DNA of 64,000 bases. Origin: Termitomyces sp. T153. Taxonomy: Eukaryota > Basidiomycota > Agaricomycetes > Agaricales > Lyophyllaceae. Shown here one piece after another: positions 39,635-51,903 of this stretch (its first letter is position 1; every line of letters starts with the position of its first letter). Under the pieces are notes generated by a model, which did no database searches, was not told the DNA's origin, and saw only the letters and a program-made list of their open reading frames with translations. Made by a program: the position numbers and the translations under genes. The DNA lies in NCBI GenBank assembly GCA_018296165.2, contig JACKQL020000153.1, positions 26,348 through 90,347 of the forward strand, written 5' to 3'.

Positions 39635-41003
39635 CTATGACGGCGGCAGAAAGAATTGCGGCGTGCTCCTTTTGGGTAATGACAATGTTGGTGTACTTGG
39701 GGACCCTTGTGAGGCGGACGTCGTGGTGTCAAGTGTCGACGCCTCAAAAGATTTACACAGAGCCTCGAATAACTTCCTCGCATCTTCTGCTCCAAACCCA
39801 TTAACCGTCATTGCTTTGACTAGACTTTTCATCTTCAGTTCAATGCGGGGAACCTACACCACAAATTCAGTGACAAGTCAACATGTAATCGTCGAATGAG
39901 TAAACTTGCATGGGTCAACATTTTCTCAATCATGGTGCCACATTCCTGAATGTCGTGTGTGAAAACAGAGGCTGACTCTTCTGACAATAAGATATCATCA
40001 TATTTCTTGGCATGATGAAGGTTGGTGAAGTAGTATCTGACAGGATATTCTGTCCGATCGAAGTCGACTAGTGATTCACAAGTGCTCGGTGCACTGCTGA
40101 GGTCGACCATGAAACACGTTGGATCGTGAAATGTTAGGTTTGCAATTTGAAGTTCGTGTAGAAATGTAAGGCCCTGCTAACATGATTGGTCGGCCTGTAT
40201 TTACTTTAGCAAAACGATCTCACCTCAAGTATTTGTCTAAAAAAATCAATGTAGTTTGACACAGTCTTGAACGGCGGCTGATCAAAAGGGTTGAGACGCT
40301 CCATACATAAGTAAACATTGTCGTCTCTCTCGATAGAACGCCTCAGATGAGGTATAGGGTTCCAAGGGTCTGAACGTAGTTCTTTATGATTGAGCTCCAA
40401 AATTAGATACAGTTCTGCCGAGTTGCGAGTTAAACATTTGACCATAAGAGAGTCTCGAAATTCGGGCAATGAAGGCTCCACGAGAATCTGCATGGGCCTC
40501 AGACCTGTGTTGCAATAAACCCATTGTGATACTCGCCATGTCAGAACAGTTAGTGTTAAAATTTGGGTTGTCTTCGAGAAGATGGTCAACCAACTTCTCA
40601 TAATCACTAAAATTGAAGAAGATCTTAGCATATGGTGCCAAACCTACATTGAGGACTTCACATACATGGCATAAGAAACTGATGATGACGAGGACCAGCT
40701 CGAGCACGACACGAAACTTGACGTTGACCCGCGAGACGGAGTCCCATCGAAAAGTCCCTCACCATTTGTAGTTCCCGCTCGTTCCATTCGTTGCAGGGGA
40801 TACCCGAATTGCGCATAGACTCCAGTATCCTCAAGAGTGATTTGGCTGCTTTCCGAATCCGAATCGGAGTCCTCTGGTGAGTGTAACAGTTCTTGGAAGT
40901 AAGTGTCCACGCAGGAAAAAGATTTTTCTACGTCATGACTGGCCAGATCATGAGGGGGAGAGGCAGGCGGGGGTGTAGCGGGCATATTCGCCGCAAGTTG
41001 CAC
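39635..41003 (-). CDS. Kinase-like protein, probable pseudokinase (model approximate)
   Basis: The minus strand has several exons. The upstream part includes an acidic Ser/Glu stretch (SPEDSDSDSESS near 40870) in one frame and NEWNERELQM in another; the choice of first exon is open. Later come LVEPSLPEFRDSLMVKCL, LYLILELNHKELRSD, DDNVYLCMERLNPFDQPPF, a GTGAGA intron at 40205-40160, then GLTFLHELQIANLTFHDP and FMVDLSS. The last intron (about 39910-39855) seems to start with GCAAGT. The layout fits the protein kinase C-lobe found in many agaricomycete kinase-like genes (leader FLHE...H.D....FMVDLS), but HRD and DFG are not recognisable, so catalysis is unlikely. The C-terminus is Ser/Thr/Pro-rich (TTTSASQGSPSTPT). 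Confidence 0.55.
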
Positions 41004-41341
41004 GTCCGAAGGAAACTCAAAGTCCGACAGGTCAAGTGCATCCTTTTATACATATGCCGGGTGGATTTGACGCTCATATCTGAGACTGACTCGGAGACGT
41101 CAAGGATGCAGATCTGAGATCATGCCAGGAATCTCGGAAGCTGCAGGAAGCTCCGAGGCGGGACATAGTAATGTTCACTATTACATATATGAAGCCTTTA
41201 ACCAGATTCATGCGATTTTGTGATGGTATGCACTCTGGTTTACTATGATGTAGCATGATGCAATTGATTGCATTTGTCCCAATTACGTAATATATCACCT
41301 GATGACTGCTCATTTTCTTGTTCACACAAAAAACTGCAGTG

Positions 41342-44300
41342 ATGACAAGCGAAGCATCTAGCAGTGCTCTTACTTCTGGTACCTTCAATGACTTTAACTC
41401 ACGACTCCAAATTAATGCACTGAAGACGACGAAGACCGGGCTTGCATTACCAAATGATGTTGCGTTCTATCGTTCTATGGACTCAGAGTTTGCAAAAGAA
41501 CTAGACAACTTCTCATCGCGAGTTCTCTCCTTGGCGAACAAAGTCATTACTTTTGTGGCGACAGCCGACACCACCTCATCGCGAGCGAAAGTAAAAGCCA
41601 AATTGGAGAATCAAGATGATATCGTGGACAGCTTTCATTTACTTGTTGTAGACTCTATGGACCAACTCTTGGAAAGAACGGCGAGTCGCTTGAATCACTT
41701 CTATTTGGTTTATTCATTTTGCAACAGGATATATGCCTTGACGAATTTTTAGGTCGTATGAAAGCCCCTGCTATCACTCTTAATCCTGTTCCGCAGGTGA
41801 CAAAAGTTATGAAAACGGTAGGTCAAGTGGCCTCTTGCCTGCCGCTCCAAGTCTCATTCCTCATAGGTTACTCTTCGTGGTCACCTAGATCCTGTTATTC
41901 AACACGCTTCCCATATACTGAAGCCCCAATTATCGTTCAGACGGAAGGTGGAAAACAACGATCTACCATGGTATCCTTCATTATCCCACAAATACAATGC
42001 ACAAGTTCCACTTGGCTACGAGTTCCATGATTCTGATGCCGACCCTGCTTCTCCCATGTAGGTAATCATATATTACCTGTTGAATACCATCTGACACAAC
42101 TTGAAGCGCAACGCACCCATACCGTTATGAAATTGTCCATCTTCGTTACCCCGAACGAATTTTCAAACCTGTAGTGCCCCTTCCACCGAAAGACTTCTCA
42201 GACACACCCTTCACCTGGGTTTCGACGTCAGACGGTCTTCAAGCAATGCTTGCCAAACTACGGCAGGCGTCAGAAATTGCCGTTGACCTCGAACATCACG
42301 ACTATCGATCTTATGCAGGTTTCGTGTGCCTGATGCAGATAAGCACACGAGATGAGGATTATATCATCGATACGCTTGCGCTTAGAGAGGAGTTAGTCGA
42401 GCTCAATGAGATTTTTACAGAACAAAGTATTGTGAAGGTTCGATGATCCTCACTCTCTGGTCTCACTTTTCCGATAACCTATTAGGTATTCCACGGTGCA
42501 GAAAGCGATATTGTGTGGCTCCAGCAAGACTTCAACATATATGTTGTCAATCTATTTGATACCTTCCATGCATCGAAATCCCTAGGTTCATATCACTTTC
42601 GTGCCCTCTTGGTTTTCTCATCATATATTACAGACTTTCCGCGACACGGTCTAGCCAATCTCCTTGAGATGTACTGCGATTTCATCCCGGACAAACGATA
42701 TCAACTGGCTGATTGGCGTATACGGTTTGTAGCTATCCCTCTCCATTTGCTAGTCTTTTGACTGACTCGCAAAACAGTCCTTTACCAAAGGAAATGCTGG
42801 AATATGCGCGGTCTGACACTCACTTCTTATTGTACATCTACGACAATCTGCGAAATGCGTTACTGGATCGTGCACAATCGCGAGCCCAATCACGCGCAGA
42901 GTCTCGTTCGCCGTCTGGGTCGCCGCCCCGTGCTTCAACAACTGAAGATACTTCCCGTGTACTCATCAAGCAAGTTTTGGCGAAATCTATGGAAACTTCC
43001 TTGCGTACATATGAAAAGGAGGTCTATGATGCTGAAGGTGGTACTGGGAGCAACGGATGGGACACTCTGGCTCGTAAATGGAATAAAGGTGCGTTGCTTG
43101 CCGGAGGGCCAGATGTTGGTGTTAGTGCCCTCCAGCGTGCAGTTTACCAAGCCGTGCATAAATGGAGAGAAATGGTTGCACGCATGGATGACGAAAGCAC
43201 AAGGTATATTTCGAGGCATCGATGTTAAAATGACCTGACCTGATCTAATTCTTTCCAAGATATGTTTTGGCGAATCATTTCTTGTTCCAGTTGGCAGAAC
43301 AGCCCCCTGCAGACATGGCGGCGTTGCTTGGCGTATTTCGCTCAGTTCCACCTGTCATCCGCAAGTACGCCAAGGAGCTTTTGGAAGTAATCAGGGATTG
43401 TGTCAAGCGACATTCGTTGAGTGGTACCACTCCTTCGGCTCCTGGAGTCACATTACATCCACCAGTCCCTCAAGGTACTGAATCTTCCACCGTGCCACAA
43501 ACCAAATCGAATGAAACCCCTCTTCCTAGTCTCTGGATCCGCAGTCAGTCAATATGTTTTATCCAGAAGTATCTGATCTGAAACTCCACGTCTTCGCGGC
43601 ATTTCTGCAAACAGCATCAGAAAGCAATGCAGTTACCTCGACTTCATCGCTCTTTGGCGCGACATTGACCTCGATTTGCAGCACACCTCGATCATTAAGC
43701 GTGTTCTCAACAACAAAAAGTTCATTGTTTGGTAATGCACCCTCTAGCATATCCCCCTCTAAACTCGTGCGTCCCTCATTTCTCGTCCATCATGCCTCTT
43801 GACGTAGCGTTTTGAAACGCAGTCGGAAAATGGACATTCGTATCTACCTCCTCACTTCCGCGACGTGATTGCTCGTATCAACAGCACGCTTGTATCTGCG
43901 CCCACAATGCCAAGAGTATGTATGCTGACTCTCCTTTTCTTGAAGTCCTCCCCAATGTTATTCTTCTTTTCCACAGGTTGCAGAATCAAATATTGAGACC
44001 GTTCCAGAAAATGGTCCTGAAGATGCACAAGTTTCGTTAACAGAGGTATCAGGGATGCAGGTCGAAGTCCCTTTCGTTCCCGCTTCGCAGCGAAGAGTAG
44101 TCCAGGTTACCGAAGACGACTCGATTGTTGTCGTTGGCCAAGCAAGGCAGAGGAAACGCAAACGAACGAAACTGACGACTGATGGGTTAGCCGAGGCATC
44201 CAGTCTCAAGAATGAACACAAAAATAAGGACGGCAGAGCTCAAGACGATGTCAACAACCATGAGCCGTTTGATTTTACGGCTGTACCGAATATTCTGGAT

Positions 44301-44502
44301 GACAACCCAAATGTCGAGGACATGAAGCAGAAGAAGCAAAAGAGGCAAAAGAAGCAAAAGACTGGTAAAAACGTTGACATACATCGTTGGTTATTTCTGG
44401 CTTATATCACTTATAGGTGGTACTTTCTACGGTGACTTCCCTGCTCCACCCAAGGCGCACAGTGAACTCAAACGCGGCAACCAGTCCTACACTTTCAAGT
44501 AG
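41342..44502 (+). CDS. rrp6: Nuclear exosome 3'-5' exoribonuclease RRP6 (EXOSC10)
   Basis: Twelve exons join in frame to 861 residues: 41342-41680, 41728-41817, 41867-42057, 42107-42437, 42486-42585, 42634-42724, 42778-43203, 43260-43543, 43615-43766, 43808-43915, 43977-44364, 44417-44502. Order of domains: PMC2NT (N-terminal, binds the Rrp47/C1D cofactor); the DEDD-Y exonuclease with motif [13 protein letters not shown], motif [17 protein letters not shown] and motif [16 protein letters not shown], all acidic residues present; an HRDC domain ([21 protein letters not shown]); and a basic Lys/Gln/Arg tail ending [16 protein letters not shown]. The enzyme trims and degrades nuclear RNAs with the exosome core. 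The first intron appears to be GC-AG (GCGAGT). The last exon is partly copied at about 54190. Confidence 0.93.
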
Positions 44503-44834
44503 TAGAGTTGGTGCCTGCAGCCCATCTTTTTTTTGTTCCATACGTCATTGTTGTTTCCATACAAGAACTTTTATTTATCGGGACACGATACAGTTCTACC
44601 GCAACCTTCCGGTGCAATCGTGCCCGTGGTATCGCCCCCTGACGCCCGTGATATGTGTTCAAATTTCCGGTTACATACATAACGATTTACATATACGGAA
44701 AGCATGAATCCAATCTTTGACTGGTTCGACAAGTCAGATTCGAAACTACACTTGAACACATTTGCTGCAACATGTGCCCCTCGATATATAAAAACTCTCA
44801 GAAAATGTCTGACGTCTCAACACGCCTCTTACTA
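44503..44834. other. Spacer between RRP6 and the transporter pseudogene
   Basis: No gene is seen. Parts of this spacer have counterparts at about 54265-54590 between the RRP6 exon scrap and MFS copy 2, as expected if the duplicated block included the 3' end of RRP6, the spacer and the transporter. Confidence 0.5.
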
Positions 44835-46664
44835 TGTCCCAATTATTAAGGTCGTCGATGAGGCTTAATAGCCATGTACCGATGCACCTAGCTACTTCGG
44901 TTGTATCATCGGAATCGAGTGTGGCCCATGTATCTGCACCATCAGACATTGAACATATTCCAGTCGTAAATGATCCTCGAGCGTGGTCTCCACTACGAAA
45001 GGTTCCCTAATCTTTCTTTGCAGTTCATAATGATTTTTTCATGATGAATGGTGGCGTGGCTCTTGAAACCTTAGTTTGGCAATGATTTCACGCACTGGTA
45101 TCATAGCTGGACTTGCTGCCAGTATCCAGAACCGTAAGTGGGATGCTTAAGCCGGTGACTTCTTCATGTTTAGCTGATCAACGATTATAGCGACGGTACA
45201 ACAGATGCAGGATGACCTTCCAGCTACTGGCTCTCAATTTAGTTGGAGTCTTTCGGCGTTTATTCTAGTCCATGGCCTGATGCCTTTGGTCTGGAGCTTA
45301 GCGAAGTAAAAGGGCGAGAAGTGAGTAACCTTGTTGTGTAACAAGACACCTCCTATTAGTTTTACTAGATGGTGTATATTCTCTCCTTAGCGCTCTTTAT
45401 GTTGGGATCCATCGTCGTCGCTGTCGGCAGGAAAGTAGGGCTGTAAGTGATATGTTCATATTTCCACAACCATGAAATGACAACTACTTCTCATAGGGTC
45501 ATCGGCTTTCGATGTCTCCAAGCTGCGGGGTACGAAGTCTTTGCCAAGGAGATCGGTGGTTCTAACTGTATTTGACAGGTCCAGTGCTGTGATTTCTATT
45601 GACGCCGCTACATTGGCTGATATGTATGAACCCGCTGAACGAGGCGCCCACTACTGGCAGCCAATGATGTTTCCTGAGGAATTACTGAAAAAGAAACTTG
45701 TTATACCATTTCCAAACAGGGTATTTCCAATGGAAAAAGGCTCTAAACAATGGGAAAAGCCTTTTTCCCAAGGAAAATTCTGTCAAAGAAATGATATAAC
45801 AGGTTTCTTTTCCCATTTTTCCAATGGAAATAGGTTCCAGTGCTAGCAGTGACCAAAGTCCACATCATTCATCCCAACATCTTTTACCAGGCTGACCTTC
45901 AGATTTGATAGATGATATATTATATGGCACCCTTGCTTGGTCCTGTGAGAACGACATTTATATACAACGAGGATGTACTGTTGATATTTCTGGGACGCCA
46001 GTCTCCAGAGCCCATTCTTGGTGGGGGCCTCACCACAGGCTTAGGCTGGCGAGCCATTTTTTGGTTCATGAGTATAGTCGGCAGTTCTATTTGCTTTTAC
46101 TTTGTTGTTTTCTTCCAGGGACACGTTTTAAAAGGAATGCAGCTTAATATATCAGAATGTTCTCAAGCAATGGATGGAAAAAGCTGCGAATAGAAAATCA
46201 CTGAATAATGATCTTGAAAAGAACTCACCTCCGGGGCAGGTTGTGATAACTCTGAAAGATGTCAATCTGAAAAGATCACTCGTTCTGGTGTTACACCAAA
46301 TCAATAATGTAACGATTTTGTTAGGCAAAGGATCACCACACTTACCAATGATTCAGGTCTTCAATTTTCCTTTGTGTTCCTTATCACATACACAACTGCT
46401 TGTACCCTCAGTATGCATTATAGTTTCAATGGGCTAAGAATTGGACTTGTTATTGTTGCTTTTGGAATCAGTACGTTGCATGGATTCTGCTTCTTCTCGA
46501 AGAAACCTGATGCTGCCTCAGGCTCCATTACTGATAGCTTACTAGGCGGTCATTTCTCTGATCACAAGCTAGCTCGACTGAAAGCAGCAGATGGGAATGT
46601 CAGTTATCCAGAGGAAATTTGATCACCCATCTCTCTCGAACATTGAACTGAATGCTGCCCAGAT
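44835..46664 (+). pseudogene. MFS transporter copy 1, disrupted
   Basis: This aligns along its length with the intact copy at 54590-56837: AHVSAPSDIEHIPVVNDPRAWSP, then QQMQDDLPATGSQFSW, LVHGLMPLVWS, GLTTGLGWRAIFWF, and TTACTLSMHY. It is not functional. A 4-bp loss near 45297 shifts the frame before the conserved KGRK loop; a foldback insertion sits at 45649-45851; sequence is lost near 46320; and a copia element is inserted at 46665. The remaining 3' piece is at 52236-52330. MFS proteins of this DHA1-like kind move small molecules or drugs across the plasma membrane. Confidence 0.85.
45649..45851. mobile_element. Short foldback (MITE-like) insertion in MFS copy 1
   Basis: About 200 bp have no counterpart in MFS copy 2. 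The ends, CACTACTGGCA and TGCTAGCAGTG, are imperfect inverted repeats. Inside, GAAACTTGTTATA (about 45693) is inverted as TATAACAGGTTTC (about 45795), and TTTCCAATGGAAA occurs twice. It carries no coding capacity. Ends of the CACT...AGTG kind recall hAT elements, but no clear 8-bp target duplication was found. Confidence 0.5.
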
Positions 46665-46991
46665 TGTTAGAAGTCAGACCTATGAACAAGTGTAAGTTTA
46701 CTCCCTCAGTCCAGTAGAATTGACTGCATTAGACTGTACCTATGAACAAGTGTAAGTTTACTCTATAGGTACAGTCAGTCTATATGTAAATAGAATGATA
46801 CGTTCAGTTACTCACCCCTCAGTCCGGTAGAATTGACTGAGGGGATTGTCTAATGTAGCTGTATATATACGAGTGTGTAGAACAATGAGAATATGTAGAT
46901 AGACAAAGTGTACATTGAAGACAAAACATTGGTGACGGTGGCCAGTGGCCCTGTGTGACGAGTGGCTGGTGTGATATGTGAAATGCTAACA
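46665..46991 (-). repeat. 3' LTR of the copia element at 46.7-52.2 kb
   Basis: Ends TGTTAG/CTAACA. It contains GTATATATACG and a duplicated CTATGAACAAGTGTAAGTTT unit. It differs from the other LTR at six transition sites. Confidence 0.92.
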
Positions 46992-47036
46992 CTCCTCCTC
47001 ACCCAGATGCTCCTCCTCACATATTATTGTGGGGCT

Positions 47037-48694
47037 TTAGTGAAGACCAAGGTGGGGACGAAGGTACGTGAATGCAGGTGTGTGAAGAGCCTTCGTAAAA
47101 ATGTCTGCAGTATTCTCTTGGGATGGAACACGAAGTAGAACTAGTTCGTTGGATTGAACGCGTTTGTGGAGGAAATGATACTTGATATCCACATGTTTTA
47201 TGCATGCATGCAGGAGAGGGTCCTCGGACAGAGCAATTGCGGAGTTGTTGTCGCAGAACATTTTAGTCGGACGGTCCATGAGATCGAAACTGATGCCTTT
47301 CAACAGGGCTCGGAGCCAGATGCATTCCTGAGCACTCTCAAATGCAGCCATATATTCTGCCTCACAAGATGAGGCAGCTACTGTCTGCTGCTTCCTGACA
47401 GCCCATGACACCACACCTGATCCAAGATTCCATAAATATCCTCCAATGCTACGTCGAGTATCAGGGCAGCTTGCCCAGTCGGAGTTGGTGAATCCATTGA
47501 GATCTATGCTAGTGTTTGATCCTCCGAGATGAAGTTGGAGATCGTGCGTTCCTTTCAGGTAACAAACCAGATGTATTGCAGCATTCCAGTGAGGAGTTGC
47601 ATACGAGTCTAGATACTGTGTGAGTTGTTGTACCCCGAACACAATGTCAGGTCAAGTAGATATAGCTACATAGAGCAAGCACCCAACCAGCTGGCGGTAT
47701 GGAGTCTTTTCCATGGTTCGACACTCCTCCTGAGGTAGTGAATCTCAATTGATGTGTCGCAGCTTCGTGTTAGGGTCCATAGGCAGGGATAGGGGTGTGG
47801 CATCCTTCTGGCTGAATTGGGAGACAATTTTATCAATGAGCCCGGTCTGTGACAGCTTTACACAGTTGTTAGGGCAATCCCATTCCACAGCGATTCCCAC
47901 TACAAAGTGCAGGACTCCAAGATTGGAAATTGTCCAGGCTCGACACATTTGGGCTTTGAAACATTTGTTTTCTTCCTTGCTGCTTGCAATGGACAGAAAA
48001 TCGTTGACATGGAGTGCTGTGATGACAGTACCATGGTCAGTGGCTCGGTAGAAGATACAGGATTTGCTTGCCAGACATTGGAATCCCCAAGAAGCCATGT
48101 TGTCATTAACTGCCTGATTCCAAATCCTTCCGGCCTGTTTCATGCTGTACAATCCCCTTACCAACATCCATACCCAGTCCTCTTTGCCCTGCTCCTCAAA
48201 TCCTTTGGGCTGCTTCATGAATTGTACTTCATCTTCAGGGAGAATGCCATAAGAAATGCTGTCTTCATGTCGATCTGAGTCGCATCCCACCCTTTTGCAG
48301 CTGCCAGATGAAGCAGGATCCACCACAATTCCATGCATGCTGTGGGTGATGTAGTTTTAGTGAAGTCTTGACCATATACTTGTTTGTGACCTCGAAATAC
48401 TAGTCTAACTTTGAACCTGACTGCATTACCATGTTCATTGCACTTGATTTTAAAGATGGGGTGCCCACTTCTGACCTTTTGGCTGGCTGGTACCGCTGAA
48501 TGGGGTATGAGTCAGTATATGCCCATGTCCTTCAGAGAGTTGAGTTCATCTTGATATGCTGCCTCCCAATGACTGGCATTGCCAGACTGTCTTGCCTTGG
48601 CCCAGGTATGTGGCTCATTGCTGATTTCTGGCGCTAAGGGATGACCTTCGAGCTCACAAGTGGCAGTCAACAGATACTCAATTTCTTGCAACAA
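47037..48694 (-). pseudogene. Copia RT and RNase H (46.7-52.2 kb element)
   Basis: The piece 48694-48512 is the start of RT (ASHWEAAYQDELNSLKD). The piece 48338-47745 has PKGFEEQGKEDWVWML, GLYSMKQAGRIWNQ and, in place of the YVDD active site, HVNDFL. The piece 47642-47037 is RNase H: NSDWASCPDTRRSIGGYL, SSCEAEYMAAFESAQECIW and CDNNSAIALSEDP, with a complete end. The changed RT site would by itself abolish synthesis. Confidence 0.87.
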
Positions 48695-48856
48695 TGTAAT
48701 GTTGGCTAGATTGGGACCATCCAGATCTCAATCTGCAATCTGGTCCTCGGTAACTTGATCAGCTGCTCCTAATTGTTGATTGGTAGCCCTCATTGCCTCA
48801 TGTTGTGCTTGTAGGCGCTCTCCAGCTGCGATAGACTCTTGTACAGCTTTTTGAGT

Positions 48857-50541
48857 TCAAGATTGTGGAGCATTGTCAGGGTCAGCTCTGAAAGTTGGTA
48901 CAGGTATATGCTGGGATCTATGGAGTTGGGTGACAACTGGTACGTTCTGAGGTCCAACAGGTTTAGGTTGCAGTGGTGGGATGTGTTCAACAGGTTTAGG
49001 TTGCAGGTGGGGGATGTGTTCAGGTGCTCCTCCTGAGATGGTTGTGCTGTCGTTGTCAGGGCTGGTGAGGTCGAGTTGGTGCTGAGTAGGCAGCTGTTTG
49101 TTGTCAATAGGATGTGAAAATGATACAGGTGTCCAATGTGATTCCTTGTAGCTCTCACAGAATCTCATGTGGTAACTTTCATATATCTTTCCAGTAGACT
49201 TGTCATAGCATCTGTATGCCTTTGAGTCTTTAGCATATCCAATCAATATGCACTTGATAGATCGTGCATAAATCTTAGGATTATGTTCTGACTGGATGAG
49301 AACAAAGGCCTTGCACCCTATTTTGTGCATGTATGAGTACTTTGGCCGTTGGCCCATCCATGCTTCATGAGGGGTCATATTTTGTAAGGATTTCATAAGA
49401 GTTCGCTTATGAATGTGAGAAGCCATCATGTAGAATTCATCCCATAGGTTAGGGGGGCATCCTGCAGCTATCCAAATGGCACAAGCCTTTCCCATAAGAG
49501 TACGATGCATACATTTGACACGTCCAATATATGCGGATGTGTAAGCTGCCCTATGCTGTTGTTCTGACCCAGAGGACATGAGTCATGCCTGCATATTTTG
49601 TCCACTGAGTTCGCTATCATGGCCAGTGCGATAAGTGCCTAGTTTAGCCTGTACCTCATTTTCTCATGCCAGTTGCCATGCTTTGAGGTGGGGGAGAGCT
49701 TCAGCCTTGTTATGCAGCAGTATCAACCAGTGTTCACTTGTATAGTCATCAACAATATTCATGATATATTTGTATCCCGCACGAGACACTACAGCCTGAG
49801 GGCCAGCTAGATCAACCCATACTATCTCAAGTTTCCACATTGCTCTCCATCCTTCCTCCCACACCTTTGGGACTGCATTCCTTGTCTGTTTGCCAAGGAT
49901 ACATGAGTCACATTTAGGTGGCTTTGAGGAGAAGACAGAGGGCATACCTGGGACCATTCCAGTCTTTGCCATGTTGAGGACAGTCTGGTAGTTGCCATGT
50001 CCAAGACAATGATGCCAAGTTTCCAGGTCAGCAGTGTGCTGGAGTGAAAAGGCATGATGTTCAGAAGAGATAGAGTGGAGATTGAGGGTGTAAAGGCATT
50101 GATCTGGGGCAAGTGTTCCTCATGTGACAATTGAGCTGTGGATCGATCAAGAATCTTGACTGACAAGTTGTCAAATATGGTATCCAAACCTGAACACATG
50201 GCAAGAGAGCTGACAGATATGAGGCAAACAGTAGCATTTGGAATGTATAGGACATCCTGCAGAACAATATCAGCCCCTTTAGCAATGTGGAGCTGTATGT
50301 TTCCAATTCCAATTGCCATGACTGTGGATCCACCAAGCCCTTTCACATTGTGTGGATGGATTGGGCATAGGGTAAGAAAATCTTTGCAGCATGGTGAAAT
50401 ATGGACAGTTGTGCCGGAGTCTATGAGGAATGGTGTGGTATCTAGGAAGGGGACTGGTGAATGTCCTGAATGATTTGTTGGGGTTACGTTTGCAGTGAGT
50501 ATGTTCTCTGTAATTGGTCCCACTTGTACATTCCAGTCCAT
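48857..50541 (-). pseudogene. Copia protease and integrase (46.7-52.2 kb element)
   Basis: From 50541 the frame has the protease site FLIDSGTTVHISP, with the catalytic Asp intact, then ATVCLISVSSL. From about 49975 come the GAG-pre-integrase zinc region (CDSCILGKQTRNA) and the integrase core (VWVDLAGPQAV, NIVDDYTSEHW). After a break, 49579-48857 has the integrase C-terminal part: KACAIWIAAGCPPNLWDEFY, TPHEAWMGQRPKYSYM, IGYAKDSKAYRCYD. Between 49664 and 49579 stops separate the parts. Confidence 0.85.
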
Positions 50542-50800
50542 TGTGGTGCTGGTGTCATCTATGGCTGGGAATCCAACATGTTACCAGTACTCTGTGCTGT
50601 AGTCAAGGGGTGACTCTGAAAGAGATATGTTGACTTTTGCAATAGCCGCTGTTTCGGGAGCTGGAGGCTCCTCAAGCTGTGATGGATCCACATACCACAT
50701 CTTTCCATCTGCCCCTGTGACGGCAACAAAAGATTTTGGGGAAGGAGTCATGGTAGTGCTGGTTTTGGGTGAATACTTTGAGAGGTTAGACTTCCCTTTT

Positions 50801-50892
50801 GATGCTCTCTGTGCTTCCTGAGCATCAGCAATAGATCTACCTGCCAGATGCTCTCTGTGCTTCCTGAGCATCAGCAATAGATCTACCTGCCA
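50801..50892. repeat. 46-bp tandem duplication inside the copia gag-pol
   Basis: The unit starting GATGCTCTCTGTGCTTCC occurs twice in a row, 50801-50846 and 50847-50892, without a mismatch. As 46 is not a multiple of three, it shifts the reading frame. Confidence 0.9.
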
Positions 50893-51786
50893 TACCCCCC
50901 CTTTTTTGTACACAGAAGGCCTTTGTATGTCCTTTACAGGGTCGTTTGAGTGTGAAACAGTTCTCACAACAGGTTGCCCTGTGAGCATGATTATGTCCTG
51001 GAAAATCTGTCACCCTCATGCCCCCTTTTGCACTGAACGCTGTTGCATCATGACTGAATTTTGCTTTGGAGTTGAGGATATTCTGAGCATTCTCCATGAG
51101 TATACAAATGTCTGTCAGGTCACATGGTGTGTTCTGAGTGCATTTACTGATGAGGGTTGATACTGAATTCTGAAGAGACTTGAAGGATGGATCATTGAGG
51201 CTATTAAGCAGGGCAATACAGGTGAAGAGATTCCTATCGACTGTCCCAATGTCAAAGGCATGCTTGACTGTATCGACGATGCATCTGGCTGTGACAGGCA
51301 AGGGTTCTGCAGTGGAACAGTATGTGGGTAATGCCTCCTGGAGAAGAGCAATCTGTTTGAAGGGCCCTCCCTTTGTGCTCGTGCCTTCAGGTCCATGTAG
51401 CACCAGGCCACGCCTTTGTTGGTGATGAGATTGCAATGCTCAGCATCATCCAGAGCAGATTTCATGAAGATGATTGTGAGCTGGTCGTTTAAGCCCCAGT
51501 TGGCATGAGCTTGAGGTTCAGTATCAATATTTGGACGGATAGCGATGGTGTCAAAGACATGGGAGTAGATCCCATTAAGGATGAGAGCATCCTTGAGTTT
51601 CTCTGTCCACTGTGTGAAGTTCCTGTCCACACGAGCATACTTGGAACCCTCCCACCTGTGGTGTATGATGCATTCAGGGACAGAAGGGTTGGTAGAATCA
51701 GAGGGCAAGACAGTTGATGAGGACTCGGGAGCCATAGCAAGCAGAATTGCCAAGATAGAGAATAATGCAAGAGGACAATAGACCAA
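50837..51786 (-). pseudogene. Copia Gag (46.7-52.2 kb element), frameshifted
   Basis: The first frame (ATG region at 51735, MAPESSSTVLPS) runs through YARVDRNFTQWTEKLKDAL, the usual Gag start that sits near 'W..KL..AL'. After a shift it continues LTDICILMENAQNILNSK and ends in a zinc-knuckle-like Cys/His stretch (CCENCFTLKRPCKGHTKAFC). Gag forms the particle that packages the element RNA. A 46-bp tandem duplication right after it breaks the frame. Confidence 0.82.
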
Positions 51787-51903
51787 GAGTTAAGGTACAC
51801 GATGCTACGCATGATAAAATTGGGTAGGGGCTTTGATCAAAAGGTGGTTCCAAGGTCTGGTATCAATAACTATTAGAGAGTCGTCGACAATATACCCATA
51901 ACC

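Noticed and set aside
45541..45846. 101-codon frame with a repetitive Lys/Phe-rich tail
   Set aside because: It is a piece of the MFS pseudogene running into the foldback insertion.
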